A DNA stretch of 64,000 nucleotides from Paragordius varius (lineage: Eukaryota; Nematomorpha). The notes beneath the pieces were generated by a model. It saw only the letters and a list, made by a program, of their open reading frames with translations, searched no databases and was not told where the DNA came from. Shown here one piece after another: positions 24,401 through 36,773 of the stretch. The translations under genes were made by a program, and so were the position numbers. Within the stretch, counting starts at the first letter, position 1. Each line of letters starts with the position of its first letter. The DNA is taken from contig OZ176054.1 of NCBI GenBank assembly GCA_964247055.1, positions 9,114,001 through 9,178,000 of the forward strand, in the 5' to 3' direction.

Positions 24401-24431
24401 TAACGTGAATATCAATGGGGATGTGATCCAT
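18475..24431 (-). CDS. CDK5RAP3: CDK5RAP3 (C53/LZAP), UFM1 ligase-complex subunit
   Basis: In animals this protein joins UFL1 and DDRGK1 in the UFM1 E3 complex at the ER and acts in ER-phagy. Exons: 24431-24389, 24363-24256, 24231-24137, 24112-24064, 24039-23951, 23925-23836, 23809-23670, 23212-23116, 21425-21368, 21219-21122, 20251-19971, 19401-19230, 18537-18475. Phases agree, 460 residues (human 506). Landmarks: MDHIPIDIHVNKL..DWLL at the start, NMFGKYES, CAYEIPYLKK, KNVLPQIHELL, DEFGIEVLEEGT, CFMILDDPGYIDKI, and the terminal LYNKRPVNIIG. The first six introns are 24-26 nt. Later introns are hundreds of bases and hold a piggyBac-like MITE, a hAT-like MITE, an inverted repeat with hammerhead-like motifs and a small MITE. 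The human acidic IDWG repeats are mostly absent; one short exon may be missing between 23116 and 21425. Confidence 0.92.
19024..19143. mobile_element. Small MITE with ATTG(G/C)CAGATAGCA ends
   Basis: About 120 bp whose ends are inverted copies: ATTGGCAGATAGCATTTCCAG on the left, and GTTTACTGTTGCTATCTGGCAAT (split across 19121-19143) on the right. A related copy is at 32090-32211. No coding capacity. It lies in the last intron of CDK5RAP3. Confidence 0.65.
19560..19860. repeat. Inverted repeat bearing two hammerhead-like motifs
   Basis: CTGATGA occurs on the minus strand at 19593-19587 (followed by GCACT AACA AGGAG GAAAC) and on the plus strand at 19829-19835 (followed by GCGCT AACA ACCA GAAAAC). 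The CTGATGA...GAAA pairing of motifs matches a hammerhead core, but stem II pairs poorly in both, so the motifs are probably decayed. The pair sits head-to-head within a CDK5RAP3 intron (19402-19970). Confidence 0.45.
20356..20668. mobile_element. hAT-like MITE with 8-bp target-site duplication
   Basis: A 313-bp segment flanked by exact 8-bp direct repeats GTTTAAGA (20348-20355 and 20669-20676). The ends are CACTGG... and ...CCACTG (complement CAGTGG), and the right end resembles the typical hAT terminal CAGTGGTTTCCAAA. It is richer in C/G than the flanks (CCCCTTCCCC, CCCCTTGGGGGGC) and has no ORF. It lies within a CDK5RAP3 intron (20252-21121). Confidence 0.75.
21999..22286. mobile_element. 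piggyBac-like MITE in TTAA target sites
   Basis: 288 bp bounded by TTAA at 21995-21998 and 22287-22290, with near-perfect inverted ends CACGTTGACGGACAG and CACATTGACGGACAA (complement of the right end). TTAA duplication with CAC-starting ends is the piggyBac signature. Inside, near the right end, a GGCTATAGC-type palindrome recurs several times. Non-coding; lies in the 1.7 kb CDK5RAP3 intron 21426-23115. Confidence 0.75.
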
Positions 24432-24469
24432 CTGAATATACCTACCTACACATTATCGCATGATCTATT
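24432..24469. promoter_or_regulatory. Shared 38-bp start region of CDK5RAP3 and RAB40
   Basis: The start codons of CDK5RAP3 (minus, 24431) and RAB40 (plus, 24470) are separated by 38 bp. Both starts are supported by alignment with the animal proteins. Such spacing leaves room for hardly any 5' leader, so a bidirectional or overlapping promoter, or trans-splicing, is implied. No motif is recognised in the interval. Confidence 0.5.
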
Positions 24470-25902
24470 ATGGTTTTTTATGACTACTTCTTAAAATTTA
24501 TAATTGTTGGCGACAGCGATGTTGGAAAGAATGAAATCCTGGACTATTTTAAGGGGAGCCTTGATAGTGCTGCTGGTTTTAATATAACTCAATTTATTAG
24601 GTATAAATTCAAAAATATTGTATGTTGATCTGGAGGATAAAAAAGTAAAACTTCAACTTTGGTAATGTTTAAATTTATATTTTAGGGATGCCTCTGGTCA
24701 GGGACGATTTTGCACTATAATTCGATCATACTCTAGAGGGGCACATGTAACGATATACTTAAAATATAAAGGGTGTAATTTTAGTTTATGACATAACCAA
24801 CAAATGGTCTTTCAAAAGCATTGATAGGTGGCTTAAGGAAATCGATAGCGTATATTTTTGGATTTATTAGCTAGCATTTACCGGGTATCCCTAAAATTTT
24901 AATTGGTAATCGCTTGCATCTTGAATATAAACGACAAATCCCACAAGAATTGGGAAATCAATATGGGTGCAAGCATAATATGGAACTTTTTGAAATTAGT
25001 CCACTTTGTAATTTCAATGTTGTCGAAGCCATCAAAGAACTTATTTGTTTGGCTTTACACCGGATTGGCATGCAAAAAATTTTAGTGAATAAAACTGGTA
25101 ATATACTATATTTATAAGTTATTATAAACGCTATAATTTTTTTCATATATTAGTGAAATCTCTTCAGGAACTGTGCTTTATCTCTTTGATGAAGTTTGTT
25201 CGTTTTTATCAAATACATCAATTGTGTTTACCGGAGCCGATGAAAAAAGAATTTGTCGTATACTATTTGGCTCACAATAGGAAACTTAATGAACTCCGAT
25301 CTCTACCTACTTCAACGGCAAATACTAATTTTGATTGCAACAACAATAATAATATTCAATACAATAGTCCCGCCCATATATCTCATAAAAATCATAATAT
25401 TACCAAAATTTATTCGGCTACTATACCATACGGAATAACTAAGGTGTCTTTTAATGGTAAAAAGCATAAAAGACATTTTTCATCGGCATTACATACAATC
25501 CCTACCCCTCAAGTCTCTATATCCACAAATATTGGTTTTGGTGATAAATTGCTCAATGTATCTTCCTCAATGTTTAATTGTCTCAGCATTAATAAAACTT
25601 CTTTATTTCCTAATTCTAAAAATAAAATTTCATCACCGCTACCTAATTTTGAAAGACAATCTATTGCATTACCCAAAAAACAAAATCTTAGTATATTTCT
25701 TCCCTTAGCCACACTATTTAAAGCGGCCAAACATCAATCTTCACCTAAATCATGTCCTAATAGTAAGCATTTAATGGATAACGCAAAAAATGAAAGTACT
25801 AGTTTTAAACCAAACAAGGGAACTAAAACCGCCTTTTTCCCCAATATATATGTGAAAAAATATTTTTTGTCCACAGTTGACAAAAGGCAAATGTCGCGAT
25901 AA
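24470..25902 (+). CDS. RAB40: RAB40-type GTPase with SOCS box
   Basis: Atypical Rab that, through a SOCS box, acts as substrate receptor of a cullin-5 ubiquitin ligase. Exons: 24470-24575, 24601-24661, 24686-24746, 24772-24849, 24875-25097, 25154-25902; introns 25, 24, 25, 25 and 56 nt; 425 residues. P-loop [10 protein letters not shown], switch-[14 protein letters not shown] (RAB40-specific SGQGRF instead of AGQERF), [21 protein letters not shown] and SPLCNFNV all match RAB40. The SOCS box starts at VKSLQELC with CLPEP further on (Cul5-box-like LPxP). After the SOCS box comes a tail of about 190 residues, Ser/Asn/Lys/Pro-rich and longer than in vertebrates (about 280 residues in total). The protein ends MSR, with no C-terminal Cys for prenylation. 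No intron interrupts the tail. Confidence 0.94.
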
Positions 25903-27115
25903 AAATTTCCCTTAAAATGATATTTATTTATCCTCTTTATCACTATGATACCAGTGTACTTAACAATTATATTATAATTAAAGTATTACACAACCAAACA
26001 TTAAGCGTATAGTATGATATTAAGTTAATATGTGCCATTTAATTTATTTTTTGACAATAAATAGTGTTTATATAGTATTTTTTATTTTTTCATTATTAGG
26101 CTTTTGTCCTATAAGGTTGATTTAAGCCAAATGAAGTTTTAAGTATTAAAAAAACGGTTATGATTATATCATCTAAATTTTCCAATTCTATGACATTAGT
26201 TTATATATAATGATGCTATTTTGGAATTCGATATATTGTTGTATAGAAAAAGTAAAATTTCATGATTTTAAGAATAGTTAAGAAATAAAACCAACCTTAA
26301 AAAATGTTATTAGCAAATCTTCATACGATACTCGTCCTATATTTACATATTATTTAATAAAAATTGTTTAAAACATTAGAAAAGACTCTATATCTGTACC
26401 GCAAGAATGGAAATAAAAAAATTTACACTAACGAATTATATATCCTGGCTAAATTGGAATAATGAATATCGAAAGTATAAATGCGGTTTATAGGCTAATT
26501 TTATTCCAATTTTTTTGCTATTAACCAAAATTTAGAAATCACATTTTTTCGCACTCTAGGTCAAATAAAATATAATAAGATGGATAAAAGTCAACGAAGT
26601 TTACTTCTTAAAACACCGTAAGGTAAATTAAAACGCAAAAATAAATATTTTACAATTTTTAAAGGCTTATATTAAAAAGAAATTTTTTGATAATTTGCAC
26701 CAAAGCGGAAGTAATGTATAATTTTTACTAAACATCCAATAAACATAAATACTTTTCCTATATTTCGATCGAAAAAAAGGATCTATCGACTCAGTTTTTT
26801 GAGTTAGGGAGTTTTATGCCAACAAGCCGGTATTAATAGCAAAATCGCACCATATGTTTAATCTTTAATATATGTTTTTAATTTTATGTGTAACCAATTT
26901 CTTTTACCACGCAATTGTGTGCGCTAAGTTTCTTTTTAATATGGAGTACTCCTAAAAGCTACATTATATATTTCCTTGCACTTATAATTGAATTATATTA
27001 AAAATATATTTTGGATTAGTATATTTTTCAGAAGTTTTACAATAAAATATAATATAAAAAAGTGTGGTTAAAAATAATTAAACTGCAGATATGGGGATAT
27101 AGAAATATCCTGTTG

Positions 27116-27154
<39 letters not shown>

Positions 27155-28060
27155 ATCAAAATTCTCATTTTTTTTGTTTCGGGGCTAACGAGTGATATAA
27201 GATATTAACAATTTTGTGGTAACTCCTCAACTCGTAAAATTGGCGCATACAAACGGTCACAAAATAAATTATCCTGATAAACATTGCTACTTTATTAGGA
27301 AAATGTCATGGTGCTTTGGGTTTGGGACCACGAGTGATTTAAAAAAGTTATCTACACTTTTGTGGAAAGTGCTCCATATCAATAAATGGGAAAATTTGCG
27401 CACATTTTGATAAATAAAATTTTTTTGGTGAATACTAAATGCTTTCCAAAAAATATCAATAAATTACATCATAAACTACATATAAAACGCAAAACAATAT
27501 TTTTTTATAAAATTAAAAATTTTAGATGTAGGCGCCGAAAATCTCAAATTTTTGGACCCTTCCATGGGCAAGTTCTCTTAAAATAAAAGCAATTTGAGAT
27601 TTTAATTTTAACATAACATTATTATTTTTTCGCGATGACATTTTGGGTTAGTTTTAGATCGCAGTACTTAAAGTAGTAAAAAAACTTCTATTATGAAGTT
27701 GTTTTGGTTCAAATTAAATTGTAAACTCCTCTTCTCCTGTATTTGATTAAAAAAACTTTTAGTTAAGATAATTAATCTAGAGAGTAGTACTCATTAAACT
27801 TATACAGACAAATAAAATGATTTTTTTGTCATAAGGGACTCAATATAATACCGACAAACCTTGATAGCTTCATATTACCTATTTAATCAATAAATTAAGA
27901 TTTGTTCCGAGTTATATACAAATTTTTATAATAAAATCTTCTAAAAATGGGCATATTGATTAATAGTTTTATACAAATCTACTAGAACATGTCAATCTAT
28001 AATATATTTTATTTTTGAATATTTATTCTGAATTGGAATCATTATAATTGTTAAAATCTT
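25903..28060. other. Intergenic, AT-rich, no firm gene
   Basis: Includes an (AT)n run at 27119-27151 and a repeat-like block 27190-27420. At 26580-26618 an ATG opens MDKSQRSLLLKTP before a GTAAGG donor-like site, and a following open patch (26665-26715) reads YIKKKFFDNLHQSGSN in another phase. These may be exons of an unidentified gene, but I could not join them. Confidence 0.35.
27190..27420. repeat. Dispersed repeat, related to 42530-42620
   Basis: The block GGTTTGGGACCACGAGT...AAAAAGTTATCTACACTTTTGTGGAAAGT (27318-27370) parallels GGTTTTGGCCCTACGAGT...AGAAGTTATTTACACTTTTGTGGCAAGT (42552-42610). Both continue with similar AT-rich sequence. The family is unidentified and the boundaries are not resolved. 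Confidence 0.5.
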
Positions 28061-28067
28061 CAACAAG

Positions 28068-28203
28068 ATACGTTCAATACCGGGGCATTTATTTTAAAGA
28101 AAGATGGAAACCAAGACCAACAGAATTTTTAAATACTGAAGAACAAAAATATCGAATCACTAAGAATTTTATTATTTCTAAGCAAATAAAAAAAAATATT
28201 TAA
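28068..28203 (+). CDS. Orphan coding-like terminal exon, unidentified
   Basis: The frame beginning AGA at 28066-28068 reads RYVQYRGIYFKERWKPRP and continues to a TAA at 28201-28203. The basic/aromatic composition looks like real protein and unlike local noise. It is preceded by an AG at 28066-28067. No start codon is in frame upstream, so this would be a last exon; I found no partner exons and no family. It could equally be a fragment of a decayed gene. Confidence 0.3.
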
Positions 28204-28214
28204 TAATTCAGCGC

Positions 28215-28720
28215 CATAAAAAAGCGTTTTTAGGTCCGCTGTTGGCCGCGGTTCGAGTACCACTAGAGAGATTGAAATTGGGACAGCTCCGAAACACCTG
28301 AAAACAAAGCTGATTTTAAAATCTTATCTTGTGTTTGCTGGAAAATGTGACCTAGGAGGATTATAATGTACAATAATTTTTAATATATACTAAATTTTGA
28401 TATCAACTAAATATATATTTAAAGAGACTTATAAAAATCCGTAATTTACATTTTTGTCTGTTGTATTAGCAATTTAACTCTTTATACCTTTTCACTTTGT
28501 CCTAGTTGACGTATTTGGGTATTCATCCTAGATCTTAATTTTGTAAATAAAATACAATTTTGATATTTTAATTAAAATTTAATTATCAAGCATTATCCTC
28601 ATGTATTAGATAAAAAAGCTCAGATTTGATACAGTTTAGTGTCTTTCAGAGTCTAAAATTAGGACAGCTACAAAACACGGTTGAAACAAACAGCAGATAT
28701 TAAAATCAAGATATATCAAG
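28215..28720. repeat. Two diverged copies of a repeat, the first with a tRNA-type B box
   Basis: GGGACAGCTCCGAAACAC (28278-28295) with its downstream 60 bp resembles AGGACAGCTACAAAACAC (28661-28678) with its downstream sequence (…GATTTTAAAATC… versus …GATATTAAAATC…). Just 5' of the first copy is GGTTCGAGTACC (28250-28261), close to the RNA polymerase III B-box consensus. No A box or cloverleaf was found. A tRNA-derived SINE is possible but not shown. Confidence 0.35.
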
Positions 28721-29539
28721 TAACTGCTGGTATTTAGCCTGAAACCATAATATACATTTATTTATCTGTTGCATTGGCAATATATAGAAAAAAATGGCAC
28801 AAAAAAGTTTGAGATAAGAATTTTTTCATAATTTTGCATTTTTAAAACGAATTTTATTTGTATATTGCGCATAAAAGACTAAAGAAAGCATATTTAATTT
28901 GGCTTAATGCGTTAAATGCTTTGTAAGATATTCGAATTTAAAAACACTACCCCACAAGGTAATAAGTTGAAAATATTAAACACAACAAAATCGCCGTGAA
29001 AGAGTTTAAGATGAGATTTTACAATTTTTTTAAAAATTTATATCCTTTGTCTAAAAGACTAAAGAAAGCGTATTTCAAATTTGGTTCAATGCTAAAAAAT
29101 TAAGGATATTTTAAAATTAAATGACGGTGAAACTAATGTAAAAGTTATTGTTATATATATACAATATTGACATCAAAAAGGGTTTCCCGAAAAAAACGTA
29201 TATTTTGTTTAAAAATTTAGTTTTTAGCTTTACACTTTATGACTTTTTGGAAGAGTTTTATAATTTAGGCACACAATATCTTAAAAAAGATTTTTAGTAA
29301 TGAGCCCAATTAAAAAATATTTCTTTAGCAGTTTCAGCAATGTTCCAATTTTTTTAAAAAAAATTAAAATTGTGATTTTCATCCTAAGCCTTTTCGTCGA
29401 CATTTTATTTGGGTTTTTTAAAATTCCTAATACGACAGGTAAGGAAATTTATATTATACTTAAAAAATATAAATAATTAACTATTAAAAAGCATACTAGA
29501 AATTTTTTGATATTTTGAGATTTTAATTATAGTGTTATA

Positions 29540-30315
29540 CTTCATCCTTTTTTTCGAGCTATCCAAATAAGGGGCTAATCACAACCCTAGCTCTGCATGT
29601 AAAAAATGGTGTCACAAAAAATGTACAAACATTACCGGCAAAATATCCGAACAGATAAATTTCAAATGCGAATCATGCGTGCAGCTTTCACCGCCCCCAT
29701 CAATTAAGCACGTAGCCCTTAATAACTCATGCTTTGAAGTAGTAACCGAGTTTACCTATCTTGGCGACAAAATAACATCATACTCATCAAACAATAGCAC
29801 AATAAATGCAAGAATAAATCGTACCTTGGGAAAATATCATCAGCTAAAATATATACTAAAACAAAAGCATATATTCCTCAAAACAAAAGGCTTAATTTAT
29901 AAAATGGGACAAAGACCAATTTTGACATATGCCACAGAAATAATGGCATAAACACAAACTCAAGCGAAACTTTCTTTCAGCGCGGAAAACCGCATAGTAC
30001 CCCTGATGTCAACGCAACTAAATCCCCAAGATATCCGCAAATTGGAGCCAATAGACAAATTCATTCAATTCAAAAGAATGAGGTACTACGGTGACCTTAA
30101 CCGTATGAATCCTGACAATCCGATCAGGACCTCATTCGACATTATCCCACCCGGTACAATAAGCCCGGTGATCCACGTTTAACCTGGGCTAAAAAGATTG
30201 ATCTGGATTTCCAACAACTCAAACTGCTAAAAACAGGTTATATGATTAAAAACTATTTCATAAAAAAATGGATAGCTTACGATGGTATACCATCAAAGCT
30301 TACTGTTAAACAACA
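29540..30315 (+). pseudogene. 3' fragment of a non-LTR (LINE) retrotransposon ORF2
   Basis: The frame ending at 29951 reads FTYLGDKITSYSSN, INARINRTLGKYHQLKYIL and GQRPILTYATEIMA, the segment that follows the reverse-transcriptase core in many LINE ORF2 proteins. Beyond the stop other frames continue with DKFIQFKRMRYYGDLNRM and GDPRLTWAKKIDLDFQQL, also typical of LINE C-termini. Stops and frame changes show it is dead. The RT catalytic core is not present, so it is 5'-truncated. Confidence 0.7.
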
Positions 30316-30430
30316 ACAACCATTTTTCAATTCATATATATATATAATCATATTTTTTAAACGTATCTTTTGTCACCACGTTATGTGATTATTTATTTAT
30401 ACATTAAACATTTTTTTGTGTAAGGTCCTT

Positions 30431-31783
<1,353 letters not shown>

Positions 31784-32266
31784 GTTTATAACAAAATATC
31801 AATTTATGCAAATCTCTGTTTTACCCAATAACACTCTTTGGCTATTTTATCTACCTTGCTCACTCAATTATATTAAATTTTACCTTAAATCCTATTAATC
31901 AATCATGGCTTTATTATTACAATTTGCCGAATCATCTGTAGTAAACCACACACACATTTGTATACAATTTTTTATAATATAATTATATAGTAATAATTTA
32001 TTTATTATAAATCGATCAATCATATATCATGTACAATTTAGATATTATAATATGATAAAAAATACATTGCAATTTTATAATTGAAAAAATGCCAAATAGC
32101 ATTTAAAGTAAAGGCTTAGCCATATTAATGGTCAAAAAAAGTTATAAATATTTCCGATGCACCAAATTTAGGCCATAAATATTGTTTTTACTGTAAATGC
32201 TATATGGCAATATCAAAGAAAAAAAAGGCTCGCAGTGTATTTTTGTCTCATACTGTAATAGTTTAA
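31784..32266. other. Intergenic between RAB35 and DRG2
   Basis: The gap between two convergent gene ends is AT-rich. Its only recognised content is the small MITE at 32090-32211. Confidence 0.6.
32090..32211. mobile_element. Small MITE related to 19024-19143
   Basis: About 122 bp with inverted ends: TGCCAAATAGCATTTAAAGTAAA on the left (32090-32112) and TTTACTGTAAATGCTATATGGCA on the right (32186-32209). The terminal GCCA.ATAGCATTT matches the copy in the CDK5RAP3 intron. Non-coding. Confidence 0.65.
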
Positions 32267-35200
32267 TTAATTATTAGTTTTCTTGACTATTTGTACCACA
32301 TCTTCATCATCTAAGTTGTGTTGAAGACCGACGCGTTGGGGACTAAATTTAACACTGCTCCCCTATTTACAGTAAAAAAAGGTTATATATAATATTATCA
32401 GGAAACATTATTCTTTAAGCGTTATAAAAAAATTTATAGTAAAAATTTATAATTATGCCAAATAACTTATATACTATAATCAAGGATGAAAATAAAGAAC
32501 ACATACCCAAACTATTGCATATTTGAAGTTTGACGTTAAGGATCTGTGAATTCTATGACACTATATTTTATACAATAATTAAAATATAAAATTATGAATT
32601 ATATAAAACTCGAAATAATAATTAAATACTTAATTAATTATTTAACTAAATTTTATCAAAAAAGATATACGTTTATGGTTAAACACTAGTAATTAATTAC
32701 AAATATGCATATTTCATTTAAAAGCAAATATTATTATAAAAATACCAAATGCTCGATTGTGGAACCCTGTCGTAAAATTATACAATCCTCAAAATCGGGA
32801 GCACCTACATAATAAAATTATCGTAAAAATGCAAGTATATTTGAAATTTTTAAAATTATTTACATCCAGGTTTTTTCGTGTAAATTCGTAGCAGAGCCAG
32901 ATGGTCCCATAATGTGTCCAATAAGTAGTCAATATTTAATTTGAGATTGCAACTATTTGACAAGTAAATAATTGTATTTATAAAGCGTAATAAATTCAAT
33001 AATATAATATTTATGTATACTATATATTTCTGAGATGATAAAACATTTTAGTGTTTATCGAGACGTCTTTTATATTATTAATTTTATTATATATCGTATA
33101 ATAAATAAAATTGCTTTAATAGATATTGGCGATGAATTTTTCAAAATTTTCATTTAAAAACAACCTTTATACAAGCCAAAGATATTTTTAGTATAAATCT
33201 ATGGACTGATTAACTATTTTTTCACAAAGCTCTAAAAATCATTTTCAAAATAAATAATCTTACCTTAAAACAACCGTATATTGTTCCCTAGCTCTCATAT
33301 CAAGCTCCTCAATCGTTATTTGGTCAATTTTGTTGTATGCCTATAAAAAATTTATGATGCATCATAAATAATATCTAAACAAATCATTTTATTAAAATAT
33401 TATAATTATAAAATAAGCTTTTTACTAAACTTACGTAAAGACAAGGGATATAGGAACGATTACCCAAAATCACATCAATCAATTCATCGGGTGAATGATC
33501 GTGTCGAAACACAACTTCCGCATTATGGATTTCTTAATGTTAATTTAAATAAATAAGCATTGTTTTGGTTTTAAAAAGATTCCACATTAATTTTTCAAAA
33601 ACGGTTCTGAACAAAATTTTTGCGGTTTCAAATTTTTTACTTGAAATATTTAGCCGCAAAAACGGAATAAATCAAAAATTTTAAGAAATAAATAATTAGA
33701 TGTAAATTAAAATAACTATAATAAAGATCAACATTATATTTAAATAAAAAATCGATATTGCTCGGAATTTTTTTACTTTTAAAAGTTGTTAATTATATTA
33801 AATTTTAAAAAAAAAACCAAAACTGAAAAAATAATTAAACTACTAAATAAAATGTTTAAAATTATCCCTTTTACCAAAAATTATCGTTTTTGAAAATAAT
33901 TATAATATAAAATCATACTATATTCGTGTAAAATGTTGTACACCATTTTTTCATCGCATTTCGTTAGGGTGACAGTTGAATTAAAGAATATACCTCCACA
34001 TTTTTTTGGCTAATAGATGTTCCCTTAATAATTAATATGTACTTTATAGTATATTTGTGGACGTTGCTTATTTAATCGGATACCCACACTTTCCAGTTCA
34101 TTTTCCAGTAAATGCCTGTCATTTTATTTAAACATAATTATTATTAGATTAAATAAACAAATATTTTGATTAATATTTATATCTAATATTTAAATAAATG
34201 ATTTAAATTACGTCAAAAAATAAAAAAATAATTAGGAAAAAAGGCTTTAAAAAAAGTTTCATGCATAAAATATATATATTATAAGTTCTTAGTATAAATG
34301 TCCAAATCCTACTAATCTATTAGTGTATCTAATTTTGGAAACAGAAAAATTCACTAATAAATATTTTAAATTATGCAAAAAAAACATTTAAATTTGAAGC
34401 CATTGCTTTATTATATTTTGTAATATTTATATGTTACTTCCAGTTTGAAATGTTTTTCAAAATATACAGATTAAAAACAAAAACATATAATATTATTTTG
34501 AAAAATTCATAATTTCTAACCCAGAACTCACAGAAAATTGCTTTAATTCATCAAACTATCAAAATTTCTTATAAATAATGGTAGTTTATCGGCTTTAATA
34601 TATACTTTTGAACATCTCCTTTAGTGGGATCCAACATGATTATAATTAAATCAGCTGTTTTCGCAACCGCTATAACTTGACGACCACGACCTCGCCCCTG
34701 GGCAGCACCTTCGATAATACCGGGTAAATCCAATAATTGGATTTTAGCATTGTTATACTAAGAGAACATAGAATAGATATATACAGTGTGAGTGGCTATA
34801 TATTGATAATTTTTATTAAGTATTGCCAGTAGATGGCATATCCAGTACAAAGTACTATTATTGGTGAATGGCAACGCGGAAAAATTAACTTTAACCCAAT
34901 AATAGTTCTCTTTGTTGTATATAGCAATGTACTCTAAACATGCAAATAGATCATTGGTAAACTCCCTAAAAGTACTTTTTATGGTTATGAATTATTTATT
35001 ACAACTTATATACTTATTTGGATATAATGCAGATGACCCAACAGCTATAAAAATTTCATCAGTATAATGGCCGTTGAGACAGGAAAAATATGTTTTTTAG
35101 CGCCCTTCAATTTTTTTGGTGAGAATTATTCATATATAGATATATAGAGTGGTCCCCTCATAATAGGTTTTTTAAAATAAACAGCGCCAATTCGGACATG

Positions 35201-36773
35201 CAGCCGATAAAAAAAAGCGACCAAGTTAGGTCCAGTTGAAGGGGCTGTGGAAGGCCTAAACTACGATATACCATTTGCACTTCAAGAGTGTCCGTGAACA
35301 TTTCAAGTTGGTTCTTGAACAGTTCAAGTTGGTCCTTGAACAATTCAAGTTGGTCCTTGAACAGTTCAAGTTGGTCCTTGAACAATTCAAGTTGGTCCTT
35401 GAACAATTCAAGTTGATCCTTGAACAAGTTGGTCCTTGAACAATTCAAGTTGGTCCTTGAACACTTCAAGTTGGTCCTTAAAATTTATAAATTTTGATTT
35501 AACCATAATTTTTGCATTTATTTTTTTATTTTATTATTTATTAACCTAATTTTCTTTATTTATTATATATTTATTCATTTAAAAATAAAAAATTTTATTT
35601 ATAAACCTATTTTTTGTTCTGAACAATTTTTTTCGATTGTACAAAATTATTGACTTTTAAATGTTTTTAATGAAAAATTTTAATTTATAACCCAGAAAAC
35701 TTATATATTTTTTCATTTCGTGTTAAAATCTTACAGATATCCAAAATTTAAGAAATTAATAAAGATATACGGTTCAAAAGTTGATATTGATTTAAAATTT
35801 ATGTTAAATAATAGAAAATAGGTTAAAAACAATAAAATAGATGAATTATTTACGATTTGATTGATAAAAGTTAAAAACATAACAAAAATGTCAAAGGACC
35901 AACTTGAAGTGTTCAAGGACACTCTTGAAGTGCAAATGGTATACTTAGATCAGATTTTAAAATTTCAGCACATTCCCATGAACTTGCACATCTCACAACA
36001 AATGCTATGGACCAAGGTGTCTCAACTGTCCCAGAATATTTATCCAAACTAAAGAATATCCATCATCATTAACTAATAAACTCATGCTGATTATTATGCA
36101 CTTTTCTGATTTACCTTTACAGTATAAAGAAGTTGACTAAATCATTCCTCTCTAGGGGTATTTTAAAATCTCATGAGCCAAAAAAGATAAAAAATTAAAA
36201 TATTTATTAAATTTACATATCATATGGAATATAATATATATTTTTAAAAGGAAAGCGAATGTTAATTGAAATTTATAAGAATTTAATATAACTTTGGTCA
36301 TGTTAACATAATCTTTTTTCACACATGGATTATAGGGGTTCCATTGTATATTAATTTTTTATGTTTTAATTAATTTTTAGATTATATAAGCATAAAAAAG
36401 TTATACATTTATGATGCCGGGAATACAGGTAAGAGTAGTAAATTCGTAAGCAGCTTGCTCACTGTGCTGATTTGTTACGGTATTTAAAAATGTCGACTAT
36501 AATATATATCGTATGCTTAAACCTTCCCAACCGATGGAAATCCAATTAATGCGACTCGTGCATCACCACTTTTCATAACATCAAAACCTTCTCCCTATTT
36601 AAAAATAAAATACATCCTATTACTTTTTCAGATTTTTTAGATGGTTCCAATAATTGTGACCGGTACTTAGCTAATTTGGCCTTTAATATCCCTAAATGAT
36701 ATTCGGTAGCCTTATTTTTTTGAGTACGGGATATTTCCCTCTCGATTTCTGCAATTTTTTCTAATATTCCCAT
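32267..36773 (-). CDS. DRG2: DRG2, developmentally regulated GTP-binding protein 2
   Basis: Cytoplasmic translation-associated GTPase (partner RWDD1/DFRP2 in animals). Exons: 36773-36624, 36594-36523, 36496-36407, 34757-34606, 34115-34043, 34009-33919, 33532-33435, 33340-33264, 32952-32864, 32804-32746, 32560-32507, 32362-32267; all phases agree, 366 residues (human 364). N-terminus [21 protein letters not shown]1 GFPSVGKST (split by an intron after K); TTLTCIPG; G3 [29 protein letters not shown]4 NKID; C-terminal TGS region ends SPQRVGLQ then EDVVQIVKK. Introns 1, 2 and 5 are 29, 26 and 33 nt; the 1.65 kb third intron holds MITE copy C. Its start codon is 14 bp from that of the small plus-strand gene. 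Confidence 0.97.
35267..35943. mobile_element. TATACCATTT-family MITE, copy C
   Basis: 677 bp with ends TATACCATTTGCACTTCAAG at 35267 and GCAAATGGTATA ending 35943. The left end holds about nine 21-bp units and the right end only about two. The unit TTCAAGTTGGTCCTTGAACA(G/A) is an imperfect palindrome. On the minus strand the units translate as repeated LFKDQLE heptads, giving a 103-codon ORF (35469-35158) that runs out of the element and is probably not a gene. It lies in DRG2 intron 3. Confidence 0.88.

Noticed and set aside
25509-25943. Minus-strand ORFs opposite the RAB40 tail
   Set aside because: Shadows of the RAB40 last exon, which is supported by the upstream GTPase and SOCS-box exons.
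28240-28265. tRNA gene
   Set aside because: A B-box-like GGTTCGAGTACC is present, but no A box, anticodon arm or acceptor pairing could be drawn.
34820-34880. Third copy of the small MITE with ATTGCCA ends
   Set aside because: Only the left end (TATTGCCAGTAGATGGCAT) is similar; the right end could not be matched.
35158-35469. 103-codon ORF with LFKDQLE repeats as a coiled-coil gene
   Set aside because: The repeats are the tandem array of a MITE end, and the ORF runs out of the element into unrelated DNA; no splice or homology support.
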